From positions 2,156,001-2,220,000 of the forward strand of contig NZ_LR743507.1 in NCBI RefSeq assembly GCF_902712855.1: a DNA stretch of 64,000 nt, in the 5' to 3' direction. The DNA comes from Variovorax paradoxus. GTDB lineage: Bacteria > Pseudomonadota > Gammaproteobacteria > Burkholderiales > Burkholderiaceae_C. Under the pieces are notes generated by a model that ran no database searches, had not been told where the DNA came from, and worked only from the letters and a program-made list of their open reading frames with translations. Below are positions 25,760 through 34,044 of this stretch, one piece after another; positions within the stretch are counted from its first letter, which is position 1, and each line of letters starts with the position of its first letter. The position numbers and the translations under genes are program-made.

Positions 25760-27217
25760 TCACCAGCTTCCGGAAGCGCCGCCGCCCGCGCTGGAGCCGC
25801 CGCCGGACGACGAGGAGGAAGAAGAAGAGGAAGACGACGAGCTGCTTGAAGACGAGGAGCTGCTGCTCCAGCCGCTGTCGTCGTCGCCATCGCCGCCGCT
25901 GCCTTCGCCGTACGGCAGGTAGCCGAAGAGCAACGCCAGGAAGGTCACCAGCACCACCGGGATCCACGACTCGTCGATCGGCAGCACCGGCTGTACCGTC
26001 CAGATCACCCAGCCGATGATGCCCGCCACCACGGCCGAGCGCAGCAGGAAGCCGAGTTCGCTCTTGCGCCAGCACAGCCGCATGCAGAAGAAGATGGCCG
26101 TGACGAACAGGCACACACCGCCGATCCCCATGGCCCACAGGAAGCCCCACCAGAAACGTTCTTCGCCCACCGCGAAGCCGACGGCGACCAGCGCCGCGAT
26201 GAACAGCGCGATGCCGCCCACCACGTAGCGCACCGTGCGCGAACGCCCGCTGGCGTAGCCGATGCCATAGACCACCGCGGCCGGTCCCGCCATGACAAGC
26301 ACCATGAGCGGATTCAGCAGCGCCACGGCTGCAGCCGCCGGTCCCGCGCTCGCCATACCCAGAGCGACGCGCCAGTTGGGCTTGCGCCGCGGCGTCGCCG
26401 GCGCATCGGAGGCCGGGGGCTCGATGGCCGCCAGGGCGGCAGCCCAGGGCTCGGGCCGCGCGACCCGGGCCTTGCCCTTGTTGCCTGCCTTGTTCCTGCC
26501 CTTGCGCCTGCGGCCCGATCGCTGCACCGCCGCGCGCTCGCTGGCATTGCCGGCAACGCCTCGCCCGTACCAGCCGCCCACGACGAAGCTCCACAGCAGC
26601 AGGCCCAGGAAGGTCCAGCCCTCGCTCGTGATGTGCATGCCCTGCCGGTCCGGTTCCGGCTCGGCTTCCGATACTGCCTCCGACACCTGTGCGTCCCCGG
26701 CGACTGCCGGCGGACCGGCAATCAGCCGCGACACCGCCTGCACCGCAGCCCGCACGCCGCCCGCGAAATCGCCGTCGCGAAAACGCGGCTTCATCTCGCG
26801 GTCGATGATCTCGGCCGCCTGGATGTCGGTGATCGTTGCTTCCAGCCCGCGGCCGACCTCGATGCGCATGCGCCGGTCCTTCAGCGCCACCAGCACCAGC
26901 ACGCCGTCGTCTTCTTCCTTGCGGCCGAGCTTCCATTGCGCGAACACCCGGGTGGCGTACTGCTCGATGGAGTCCTCGCCCGTGGTCGGCACCATCAGCA
27001 CCGCGACCTGCGCCTGCGTCTGCGACTCGAGTTCGGCGATGTCGCTGCGCAGCGCGTCGGCCTCGCCGGCATCTAGCGTCTTCGTGAGGTCCACCACGCG
27101 CGACTGCATGGCGGGCACCGGCACCGGCTTCGACTGCGCGGGCAGCGATAACGCCGCCAGCACCAGGCACACGCACATCCACACCACCGCCGTTGCCGGC
27201 CATCGGCGAGCATCCAT
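25760..27217 (-). CDS. TPM-domain (YgcG-like) envelope protein with poly-serine tail
   Basis: This 485-aa protein has a signal peptide or anchor at residues 10-28. A TPM domain follows at about 40-160 (RVVDLTKTLDAGEADALRSD, RKEEDDGVLVLVALKDRRMR, IEVGRGLEATITD). There is a basic linker with TM-like helices and several further hydrophobic helices between about 290 and 430. It ends in 21 consecutive serines and a Gly/Ser-rich tail finishing in Trp, as in other TPM proteins with Ser/Gly-rich C termini. TPM-domain function in bacteria is mostly unknown. The gene is 37 bp upstream of... the pbpC stop, on the same strand. Confidence 0.75.
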   Translation of the reverse strand: MDARRWPATAVVWMCVCLVLAALSLPAQSKPVPVPAMQSRVVDLTKTLDAGEADALRSDIAELESQTQAQVAVLMVPTTGEDSIEQYATRVFAQWKLGRKEEDDGVLVLVALKDRRMRIEVGRGLEATITDIQAAEIIDREMKPRFRDGDFAGGVRAAVQAVSRLIAGPPAVAGDAQVSEAVSEAEPEPDRQGMHITSEGWTFLGLLLWSFVVGGWYGRGVAGNASERAAVQRSGRRRKGRNKAGNKGKARVARPEPWAAALAAIEPPASDAPATPRRKPNWRVALGMASAGPAAAAVALLNPLMVLVMAGPAAVVYGIGYASGRSRTVRYVVGGIALFIAALVAVGFAVGEERFWWGFLWAMGIGGVCLFVTAIFFCMRLCWRKSELGFLLRSAVVAGIIGWVIWTVQPVLPIDESWIPVVLVTFLALLFGYLPYGEGSGGDGDDDSGWSSSSSSSSSSSSSSSSSSSSSGGGSSAGGGASGSW

Positions 27218-27254
27218 CCCTGACTCCCTTCCAGCCTGCCGGCCTGTTGTTGTT

Positions 27255-29531
27255 TCAGCGCCGCGCGCTCTTCGTCACCACGCCTGCGCCGCGCACCTCG
27301 ATGCGGCGCTGGTCCACCACCTTGCCGGCGCCGTCCACCAGTTCGATCACGTGCCGGCCGGGCCAGGGCAGCCATTGCGCGCTGTTGCCGCGCGCGAAGA
27401 ACTTGCCGTCGATGCGCCACTGCACGTTGCGCCCTTCGGATTCGAAGCGCACGCGCTGGCGCAGCGGCGGAATGTCGGGGTCGACCGCGATGATGGTGCC
27501 GTCCGACGGCGAGGTAATGCGCGCGAAGCCGATGTCGTTCGCCATGCCGGTGTCGAGCGCGAACAGCGGCTGCTCGGTGCCTTGCAGGAACCATTCGCTG
27601 CGCGCCGCCTCGAGCGCATTGCCGTCCGGACCGGGGCCGAATTCGACGCGCGCCTCGACCAGGCCCGGCGGCGGCGCGGGCGGGCGGCTCGGTTCGCGCG
27701 CATGCAGGAAGCGCATCACCTCGGCCCAGACCGGCGCCGCGCCGCTCGTGCCGCTCACGTCCCACATCGATTCGCCGCTCGCATTGCCGACCCACACGCC
27801 CACCGTGTAGCGCTGCGACCAGCCCACCGCCCAGTTGTCGCGCATGTCCTTGCTGGTGCCCGTCTTCACCGCGGTCCAGAAGCGGGTCGACAGGATGCTG
27901 TCGAGACCGAAGGTGCGCGTGCGCGCGTTCGGATCGGAAAGGATGTCGCCGACGATGAAGGCGGCGCGCGGGTCGAGCAGCGGCGGCGGCGAGGCTGGCT
28001 GCGCGGTGGCCTTCGGCCTTTCCGCTGGCCGCACCGTCATCGTGGTGGTGCCGTAGCGCCCGCCATTGGCCAGCATGCGGTAGGCATTGGTGAGCGACAG
28101 CAGCGACACCTCGGCGCTGCCGAGCGCGAGGCTGTAGCCGTAGTAGTCGCCGCTCTCGCGCAGCGGCAGCCCGGCGGCACGCAGCTCGCGCGCGAACGAC
28201 TCGGGCGACACCATCACCAGCGTGCGCACGGCCGGCACGTTGAGCGAGGCGGCCAGCGCGGTGCGCGCCGACACCGGCCCCTTGAAGCGGCGGTCGTAAT
28301 TCTGCGGAATGTAGAGGCCGCTCGCCGTGCTGATCTGCGCCGACGAGTCCTCGATCAGCGAGGCGGCCGTGATGCGCCGCTCCGCGATGGCCTGCCCGTA
28401 GAGCAGCGGCTTGAGCGTGGAGCCCGGCTGGCGCAGCGCGGTCACGCCATCGACCTCGGCCGCCTGGCTCAGCGGGCCCGACGAGCCGACCCAGGCGAGC
28501 ACCTCGCCGGTCGCGTTGTCGAGCACCACCAGTGCGCCGTCTTCCACGTGCCGGTCGCGCAGTTCGCGCAGGTGGCGCTGCAGCGTGTCGAGTGCGAAGC
28601 GCTGCAGCGGCGCGCGCAGCGTCGTCCTGACACCGGCGTCCTTGTCCTTCCCCGTTCCTTTCCGGGGGGGAGGCGGGGCGGCGGCGCCCGCATCGGCACT
28701 CGCACCCGCATCCGCATCTCGCAGTTCGCGCAACACGCGCCGTGCCGCATGCGGCGCGATGCCTTCGTTCGCCTCGAACGCCCGCCGCTGCACAGCGGCG
28801 CTGGTGAACATGTCGAGCGCTTCGCAGTCGGTCTTCTGCTGCGGCTCCATCGCGCGCAGCACCTCGCAGGCGCGCTGCGCGACCACGTTCGGCTTGGCGT
28901 TCGGCGCGCGCACCAGGGCCGATGCCACGGCGGCCTCGCGCGCATCGAGCCCGCTCGGCGCCTTGCCGAACAGCGTTCGCGAGAGCGCGTCGATGCCCAC
29001 GATCTCGCCGCGAAACGGCACGGTGTTGAGGTAGGCCTCGAGAATCTGGTCCTTGCGCCAGTTGCGCTCCAGCTGCGCGGCCGCCACGGTCTGGCCGATC
29101 TTCTGGGTGAAGCTGCGCCCGCCCGAGCTGCGGCGCAGGTCGTCGTCGAGCAGGCCCGACAGCTGCATCGTGATGGTCGACGCGCCGCGCGTGCGCGTGT
29201 TCCACAGGTTGCCCCACGCGGCCGCCGACACGGCGCGCCAGTCGATGCCGCTGTGCTCGTAGAAGCGCCGGTCCTCGCTCAGCACCATGGCCGTGCGCAG
29301 CGCGGGCGAAACGTCGGCCAGCGCGATCCACTGGCCGCGCCGCACCGTGGGGTCGGTGCGCACGCGTTGCAGCAGTTCGCCGTTGCGGTCGAGCACCGCG
29401 GTGTCCGACGAGCGGAAGTCCCGCTTCACGTCCTCGAAGCTGGCGAGCGCCCAGGCCGGATGCACGCAGGCCGCGGCGAGCAGGGCGGCGGCGAAAGTCT
29501 TGCGGGAGGGAGTGAGGGGCGCGAGCTGCAT
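27255..29531 (-). CDS. pbpC: Penicillin-binding protein 1C
   Basis: This 758-aa bifunctional peptidoglycan synthase is anchored in the inner membrane by its N-terminal hydrophobic segment. The glycosyltransferase-51 domain follows (SEDRRFYEHSGIDWRAV with the catalytic Glu, RGASTITMQLSGLL, RSFTQKIGQTVAAAQLE). The transpeptidase has SxxK in RQPGSTLKPLLYG, SLN in AASLNVPAV and KTG in VKTGTSKDMRDNWAVGW. A C-terminal BiPBP_C-type domain ends in HVIELVDGAGKVVD. In enterobacteria pbpC is next to the alpha-2-macroglobulin gene yfhM; here that homologue is 11 kb upstream on the same strand. No Shine-Dalgarno precedes ATG 29531. Confidence 0.92.
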   Translation of the reverse strand: MQLAPLTPSRKTFAAALLAAACVHPAWALASFEDVKRDFRSSDTAVLDRNGELLQRVRTDPTVRRGQWIALADVSPALRTAMVLSEDRRFYEHSGIDWRAVSAAAWGNLWNTRTRGASTITMQLSGLLDDDLRRSSGGRSFTQKIGQTVAAAQLERNWRKDQILEAYLNTVPFRGEIVGIDALSRTLFGKAPSGLDAREAAVASALVRAPNAKPNVVAQRACEVLRAMEPQQKTDCEALDMFTSAAVQRRAFEANEGIAPHAARRVLRELRDADAGASADAGAAAPPPPRKGTGKDKDAGVRTTLRAPLQRFALDTLQRHLRELRDRHVEDGALVVLDNATGEVLAWVGSSGPLSQAAEVDGVTALRQPGSTLKPLLYGQAIAERRITAASLIEDSSAQISTASGLYIPQNYDRRFKGPVSARTALAASLNVPAVRTLVMVSPESFARELRAAGLPLRESGDYYGYSLALGSAEVSLLSLTNAYRMLANGGRYGTTTMTVRPAERPKATAQPASPPPLLDPRAAFIVGDILSDPNARTRTFGLDSILSTRFWTAVKTGTSKDMRDNWAVGWSQRYTVGVWVGNASGESMWDVSGTSGAAPVWAEVMRFLHAREPSRPPAPPPGLVEARVEFGPGPDGNALEAARSEWFLQGTEQPLFALDTGMANDIGFARITSPSDGTIIAVDPDIPPLRQRVRFESEGRNVQWRIDGKFFARGNSAQWLPWPGRHVIELVDGAGKVVDQRRIEVRGAGVVTKSARR

Positions 29532-29814
29532 CGAGAGGAGTCGGGAAGGAAGAAGCTTCGTATCCGGAAGTGTGTGCCGGTGACATTCTCTGCGAAGCAC
29601 CACGGGAAGCGCGCCTACCCGCACATGCGCCTCCGACCGCCCCGCCGCGTTCGCAGGCCGAGCCAAAGTTTCTCCCAGGGCCGACATCCGGTAACGATCT
29701 TCACGCGGCAGTGTTCATTGCGAAACCTGATGCGTACCGGCGTCGCCTTCAATGCAGTACCGGCTCGCAGGAGGCGACCCCGGCTTTGACACAAACACTC
29801 CAAGGAGAACTCAC

Positions 29815-30021
29815 ATGACGAAGACTTTGGCGATCCTGCTGGCCGCATCGGCCATCCTGGCGGGCTGCGTGGTGGCCCCGTACGACCGTCCGCCGCCGCC
29901 GCGTCCGCACTACGGCGATCGCGACCGCGACGGCGTGCCGAACCGCTACGACCGCGACCGCGACAACGACGGCGTGCCCAACCGCTACGACCGCGCTCCG
30001 AACAACCCGTACCGCAATTGA
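29815..30021 (+). CDS. Small lipoprotein with Asp-rich repeats
   Basis: This is a 68-aa lipoprotein. The signal peptide ends in the lipobox LAGC (Cys at 17). The mature part is only about 50 residues, with a Pro-rich start (YDRPPPPRPHYG). Two near-repeats follow (DRDRDGVPNRYD and DRDNDGVPNRYD) of the Asp-x-Asp-x-Asp-Gly type seen in thrombospondin-type-3 calcium-binding repeats. Calcium binding is inferred. An AAGGAG ribosome site precedes the ATG at 29815, which excludes a longer start at 29752. A strong terminator follows. Confidence 0.8.
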   Translation: MTKTLAILLAASAILAGCVVAPYDRPPPPRPHYGDRDRDGVPNRYDRDRDNDGVPNRYDRAPNNPYRN

Positions 30022-30030
30022 GCGAAGGTT

Positions 30031-30071
30031 GAAAAAAAGGCCGCGAAGCCAGAAGCTTCGCGGCCTTTTTT
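30031..30071. terminator. Bidirectional rho-independent terminator
   Basis: The 11-bp perfect stem GGCCGCGAAGC-CAGAA-GCTTCGCGGCC is flanked by seven A residues on the left and six T residues on the right. It can therefore end both the plus-strand lipoprotein transcript and the minus-strand LysE transcript, whose stop is at 30085. Confidence 0.92.
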
Positions 30072-30084
30072 GCGTCGGATCGTG

Positions 30085-30711
30085 TCAGCCGGGGCGGCGC
30101 GCCATCAGCGCCCACACGCCCGCTGCGCTCAGCAGCGAGCCGCCCGCGAGGTTGAAGCGCTTCTGCGCGCGCGGCGACGCGAGCAGCCTGCGCGCGGAAC
30201 CGGCGAACACGGCATACATCGTGGCATTGGTCGCGGCCAGCACCACGAAGGTCACGGCCAGCATCCAGAGCTGGCGCGTCACGTCCGCCGCCGGGCTGAT
30301 GAACTGCGGCAGGAACGCCACGAAGAACACGATGCCCTTGGGGTTCAGCGCGGTCACCAGGTAGGTGTTGGCAAACAGCCGCCAGCGCGACACGGGCGCG
30401 GCCGGTTTCGCGATCTCCGCGGGCGAGACGCCGGCGCGCAGCATCCTGATGCCCAAATACAGCAGGTAGAGCCCGCCGATCCACTTCACGACCGTGAACC
30501 AGAAGGCCGAGGTGGCGAGCAGCGCACCCAGGCCCAGCAGCGACACCACCAGCGCGGTCGAGTCGCCGAGTGCCACCGCGGCCACCAGCGGCACGTTGGC
30601 GCGGCGCCCGTGCGACATCGAATAGCTGATCACCGTGAGGATGGTCGGTCCCGGAATGATCAGCATCAGCGTGGAGGCCGCGACGAAGGCGAGCCAGAGT
30701 TCGATGGGCAT
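30085..30711 (-). CDS. LysE/RhtB-family amino-acid exporter
   Basis: This is a 208-aa, six-helix inner-membrane exporter. Family features are the N-terminal LAFVAASTLMLIIPGPTILT with the conserved Pro-Gly-Pro, GIRMLRAG after helix 3 and the central LVTALNPKGIVFFVAFLPQF motif. Members export amino acids or derivatives such as homoserine lactone, threonine or lysine; the substrate here is unknown. The gene is followed by the shared bidirectional terminator and begins 144 bp from the Imm1-type gene. Confidence 0.88.
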   Translation of the reverse strand: MPIELWLAFVAASTLMLIIPGPTILTVISYSMSHGRRANVPLVAAVALGDSTALVVSLLGLGALLATSAFWFTVVKWIGGLYLLYLGIRMLRAGVSPAEIAKPAAPVSRWRLFANTYLVTALNPKGIVFFVAFLPQFISPAADVTRQLWMLAVTFVVLAATNATMYAVFAGSARRLLASPRAQKRFNLAGGSLLSAAGVWALMARRPG

Positions 30712-30855
30712 GGTGGTGTCTCCTGTGGGTTGTTCGAAGAGATGTTCAGGGAAGCCGCGTTTCGGCCGGCGGCCAGATGCCGGCCGTTGCCGGAACGCAC
30801 CATAGCAAAGCCGGGGCCTGGCTGCCTGCCGCGGTCAACGCCGGCCGACGGACGC

Positions 30856-31233
30856 TCAGCCTTCGCGCCATGCGATGCCTTCGAACCTCTGGCCGGCGCT
30901 GGCGAAGAAGTGCACGGCGGCCTCGTGGCACTGCGGCAGGGCGATGCACCACGCGAGCGGGTATTCGTCGACCTGTCCGTTGGACAGCGTGTACAGCGCG
31001 ACGCCCTCGCGTGAGGCATCGCCTTCGGAGGAAAAGCCGTGGTCTCCAGGGTGCCGCAGGTACATGAGCCACGCATCCGCCTCGCTGCGCAGCATGCACA
31101 GCGAAGGGCCGTCGGGCACGGAAAGCCAGAGTTCGTAGCGCGTTGCATCGGCATCGAAGCGAGCGAGCGCGGCGCGAAATGCCTGCGCCGTGGCAATGGC
31201 CTGCGGCCTGCCGTTGAAGCTGACTTCGATCAT
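30856..31233 (-). CDS. Imm1-family immunity-like protein
   Basis: This 125-aa protein carries the Imm1 hallmark blocks RYELWLSVPDGPSLCML, AWLMYLRHPGDHGFSS and YTLSNGQVDEYPLAWCIAL. Imm1 proteins neutralise polymorphic (often deaminase or nuclease) toxins of contact-dependent systems. No toxin, Rhs, VgrG, PAAR or secretion gene is present in this window. Its ATG overlaps the stop of the DUF2277 gene by 4 bp, so translation is coupled. It could be an orphan immunity gene or a domesticated member with another function, as Imm1-like proteins also occur alone in actinobacteria. Confidence 0.7.
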   Translation of the reverse strand: MIEVSFNGRPQAIATAQAFRAALARFDADATRYELWLSVPDGPSLCMLRSEADAWLMYLRHPGDHGFSSEGDASREGVALYTLSNGQVDEYPLAWCIALPQCHEAAVHFFASAGQRFEGIAWREG

Positions 31234-31517
31234 TCCTCTTGGGTCAGGGCGCTGCCGAAGCGGACGGCGTTGCGTGCCCTGGCACGCTCCGCCTCGACCT
31301 CGCGGTCGCGCGGCGCGGCGGTGGTGACCAGCGATTCGAGCAGCCTCGAGGCGCTTGCAGTCACTTCTTCCACCGCGCGCTCGAAGGCTTCCTCGTTGGC
31401 GCGCGAAGGCACGCTGAAGCCGCTGAGCTTGCGCACGAACTGCAGGGCCGCCGAACGGATCTCCTGCTCGGTGGCGGGCGGTTCGAAGTTGTAGAGGGTC
31501 TTGATGCTGCGGCACAT
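31230..31517 (-). CDS. DUF2277-family protein
   Basis: This 95-aa protein starts MCRSIKTLYNFEPPATEQEI and continues AALQFVRKLSGFSVPSRANE, the diagnostic blocks of DUF2277. The family is widespread and of unknown function, with the conserved Cys at position 2. The rest is helical and ends in a basic/acidic tail. ATG 31517 is chosen because GGAGA lies 6 nt ahead; a GTG two codons earlier lacks this spacing. It overlaps the Imm1-like gene by 4 bp. Confidence 0.82.
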   Translation of the reverse strand: MCRSIKTLYNFEPPATEQEIRSAALQFVRKLSGFSVPSRANEEAFERAVEEVTASASRLLESLVTTAAPRDREVEAERARARNAVRFGSALTQEE

Positions 31518-31553
31518 GGGCACTCTCCGTTCGATGACGATCCGATGCCCAGT

Positions 31554-32048
31554 CTAGCGAAGCAGGGCCATCGCGTGTGCATCGTGGTACGTGCCTTCGA
31601 CGAACACGGCGCGGCGCTGCAAGCCCTCATGCGCGAAGCCGAAGCGTTCGTACAGCACCCTGGCCTGCAGGTTGTCGGCGCGCACCGACAGTTCGATGCG
31701 CGTCAACCCGCGGGCCCATGCCCTGTCGATCGCCGCCTGCAGCAGCCTCGCGCCCAGCCCCCGGCCGCGCGCCTGCGGCAGCAGCGCGATGCCCAGCACG
31801 CCGATGTGCGCGCGCGACTGGCCGAACACCGGCGACACGTCGCACCAGCCGATCACCCGCGCGTCGTCGCCGAGCGCCACGAAGTGCGGAAAGCCGCCGT
31901 CGATCAGGCCCTGATAGAACGCGACCGACTGCTCCAGCGGTGGCGCCTGCAGCAGCGCCAGGTACCTGTGCTCGCGCGCGACGATGTCGAGGGCGCGATG
32001 CAGGCTCTCGAAATGCGATGCATCCGTTGCAACGACCTCGTCGCTCAT
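31554..32048 (-). CDS. GNAT-family N-acetyltransferase
   Basis: This 164-aa GNAT protein has the acetyl-CoA pyrophosphate loop LLPQARGRGLGARLLQAAID (motif A with RxxGxG/A) and the following LTRIELSVRADNLQARVLYE and FGFAHEGLQR, typical of PhnO/RimI-like small-molecule or peptide acetyltransferases. The substrate is unknown. Its start overlaps the stop of the preceding acetyltransferase gene by 4 bp. Confidence 0.85.
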   Translation of the reverse strand: MSDEVVATDASHFESLHRALDIVAREHRYLALLQAPPLEQSVAFYQGLIDGGFPHFVALGDDARVIGWCDVSPVFGQSRAHIGVLGIALLPQARGRGLGARLLQAAIDRAWARGLTRIELSVRADNLQARVLYERFGFAHEGLQRRAVFVEGTYHDAHAMALLR

Positions 32049-32650
32049 GCGGTGGGTTCCTGCGTCGATGCGCGAAGCCTTGCCTCGAGCTGCGCCTTCA
32101 CCTGCGGCCACTCGTCGTCGATGATGCTGAAGCGCACCGAGTTGCGCTTGCGGCCGTCCGGCATGATGCGCTCGTGCCGCACGATGCCTTCCTGCTTCGC
32201 GCCGAGCCGCAGGATGGCTGCGCGCGACTTCGCGTTGATCTCGTCGGTGGTGAACTGCACGCGCACGCACTGCAGTTGCTCGAACGCATGCTGCAGCATC
32301 AGGAACTTGGCCTCGGTGTTGACGAAGGTCTTCTGCCAGGACGCCGCGATCCAGGTGCTGCCGATTTCCAGCTTGCGGTTGATGCGGTCGATCTTCCAGA
32401 AGCGCGTCGAGCCGATCACCCGGCCGGTTTCGAGCAGCACGGTGGCAAAGGGCATCACCGTGCCTGCTGCCTGGCCGGCCAGGGCGCTGCCGATGTAGGC
32501 ATCCACCGTCGAGGCCGAGGGAACGACGGTGAAGGGCAGGTTCCAGAGTTCGCCGTCGGCGGCGGCATCGACCAGTGCCGCCGCGTCCGCGGCCCGCAGC
32601 GGACGAAGGAGAAGACGGGGGCCGGTGAGCGAGGGTTGCGCGAGAGGCAT
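32045..32650 (-). CDS. RimJ/RimL-type GNAT acetyltransferase
   Basis: This 201-aa acetyltransferase of the RimJ/RimL (Acetyltransf_3) type has an N-terminal GPRLLLRPLRAADAAALVDA and a central GRVIGSTRFWKIDRINRKLE. It also contains IGSTWIAASWQKTFVNTEAK and NAKSRAAILRLGAKQEGIVR. Proteins with this IGSTW pattern acetylate small molecules or N termini; the substrate is unknown. It is 50 bp downstream of the amidase gene and overlaps the next acetyltransferase by 4 bp, so it is probably part of the same transcript. Confidence 0.85.
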   Translation of the reverse strand: MPLAQPSLTGPRLLLRPLRAADAAALVDAAADGELWNLPFTVVPSASTVDAYIGSALAGQAAGTVMPFATVLLETGRVIGSTRFWKIDRINRKLEIGSTWIAASWQKTFVNTEAKFLMLQHAFEQLQCVRVQFTTDEINAKSRAAILRLGAKQEGIVRHERIMPDGRKRNSVRFSIIDDEWPQVKAQLEARLRASTQEPTA

Positions 32651-32700
32651 GGGCGAAACGATAGCCGATGGCGCCCCGGCGCCCCCGGCCACCGCTTCGC

Positions 32701-34044
32701 TCAGCCGAAACGCAGCACCGGCTGCGCCGCCAGCGCCACCGCGGCCAGGCGCGCATCGTCGCCGCGCACCGACGACAGCATCAGCCCCACCGGCAGTTCG
32801 TCCGGCGCGTGGCACGGCAGGCTGAACGCGCAGCCGTCGAGCAGGTTGATCGCGAAGGTGTTGCGCAGCAGCAAGCCGTTGGCCTTGAAGAAGGCCGCGT
32901 CTTCCGCCAGCGCGGCAATGGGCGGCGCCACGATCGGCACGGTCGGGCACACGAGCGCGTCGAAGCCTTCGATGGCGCGTTCGACGCGGCCGATCCAATC
33001 GCGCCGGCGGTCCTGCATGGCGATGTAGTCGGCGGCGCGCACCTCGGTACCGAGGGCGATGCGCACGGCGACGCGGGCGTCGAAGCCGTCGCGCTTCGCG
33101 GCGAAGCGCTCGCGGTGAACGCCGGCGGCCTCGACCGGCGAGAAGCCGCCGGGCGCGTTGACGCTTGCGATCTCGGCCAGCTCCGCGAGCGTGATGTCGA
33201 TCACCTGCGCGCCTGCTGCGGACAGCGCCTGCAGCGCACGGTCGAAGGCCTTCGCCACGGCGGGTTCGATGCCGTCGAACATCAGCGTGCGCGGCACGGC
33301 CAGCCGCATGCCCTGCAGCGGACGGCGGCGCACGGCGAGCGGCGCGTCGGCGATGGCGGCATCGGCCACCAGGCAGTCCTCCACGCTGTGGGCCATCGCG
33401 CACACCGTGTCGAGGGAGCGCGCGAGTTCGAAGGCCCCGGTGCGCGGCACGCGCGACTGCGTGCTCTTGAAGCCGACGATGCCGCACAGCGCGGCCGGGA
33501 TGCGGATCGAGCCGCCGGTGTCCGAGCCCAGGCCCGCGACCGCGAGCCCGAGCGCCACCGAGACTGCCGCACCCGACGACGAGCCGCCCGGGATGCGCGC
33601 CACCGCCGCGTCGGCCGGGTTGCGCGGCGTGCCGTAGTGCGGATTGATCCCCACGCCCGAGAACGCGAATTCCGTCATGTTGGTCTTGCCGACGATGGCC
33701 GCGCCCTGCGTGCGCAGCCGCGCCACGGCCACCGCGTCGTGCGCCGCGGCGGGTTCGCCCACGCACACGGCGGAGCCCGCGAGCGTGGTTTCGCCGGCCA
33801 CGTCGTACAGGTCCTTCACGGACACCGGCAGGCCGGCCAGCGGACCGAGTTCGACACCGGCCTTGCGTGCGGCGTCGGCATGGCGTGCGGCGGCACGTGC
33901 GGCATCGGGGTACAGCCGCGTGAACACGTGCTGCGCCGCGGGCTGCGCGGCCGCGTCGAGCACCTGGTCGACCAGCGCCTCGTGCGACAGCTCGCCGCGC
34001 GCGATGCGCGCGCGCAGCGAGGCGATGTGAAAGTCGCCGTTCAT
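32701..34044 (-). CDS. Amidase-signature-family hydrolase
   Basis: This 447-aa amidase-signature enzyme has the Ser-cisSer-Lys triad. Lys is in LPVSVKDLYDVAGE, and the Gly/Ser-rich signature IPGGSSSGAAVSVALGLAVA is followed by LGSDTGGSIRIPAALCGIVG, which holds the cis-Ser and nucleophile Ser. It hydrolyses a carboxamide or related bond. The ATG overlaps the DUF2848 stop by 1 nt (TGATG). With the upstream DUF2848 and MHS permease genes it looks like part of a catabolic cassette; the substrate is unknown. Confidence 0.9.
   Translation of the reverse strand: MNGDFHIASLRARIARGELSHEALVDQVLDAAAQPAAQHVFTRLYPDAARAAARHADAARKAGVELGPLAGLPVSVKDLYDVAGETTLAGSAVCVGEPAAAHDAVAVARLRTQGAAIVGKTNMTEFAFSGVGINPHYGTPRNPADAAVARIPGGSSSGAAVSVALGLAVAGLGSDTGGSIRIPAALCGIVGFKSTQSRVPRTGAFELARSLDTVCAMAHSVEDCLVADAAIADAPLAVRRRPLQGMRLAVPRTLMFDGIEPAVAKAFDRALQALSAAGAQVIDITLAELAEIASVNAPGGFSPVEAAGVHRERFAAKRDGFDARVAVRIALGTEVRAADYIAMQDRRRDWIGRVERAIEGFDALVCPTVPIVAPPIAALAEDAAFFKANGLLLRNTFAINLLDGCAFSLPCHAPDELPVGLMLSSVRGDDARLAAVALAAQPVLRFG

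Noticed and set aside
25800..25870. A GAA/GAG/GAC-rich microsatellite-like tract
   Set aside because: It is the reverse complement of the mixed-codon poly-serine run, not a true simple repeat.
26292..29789. A long plus-strand frame opposite the TPM and pbpC genes
   Set aside because: No domain and typical shadow composition; both minus-strand genes are well supported by motifs.
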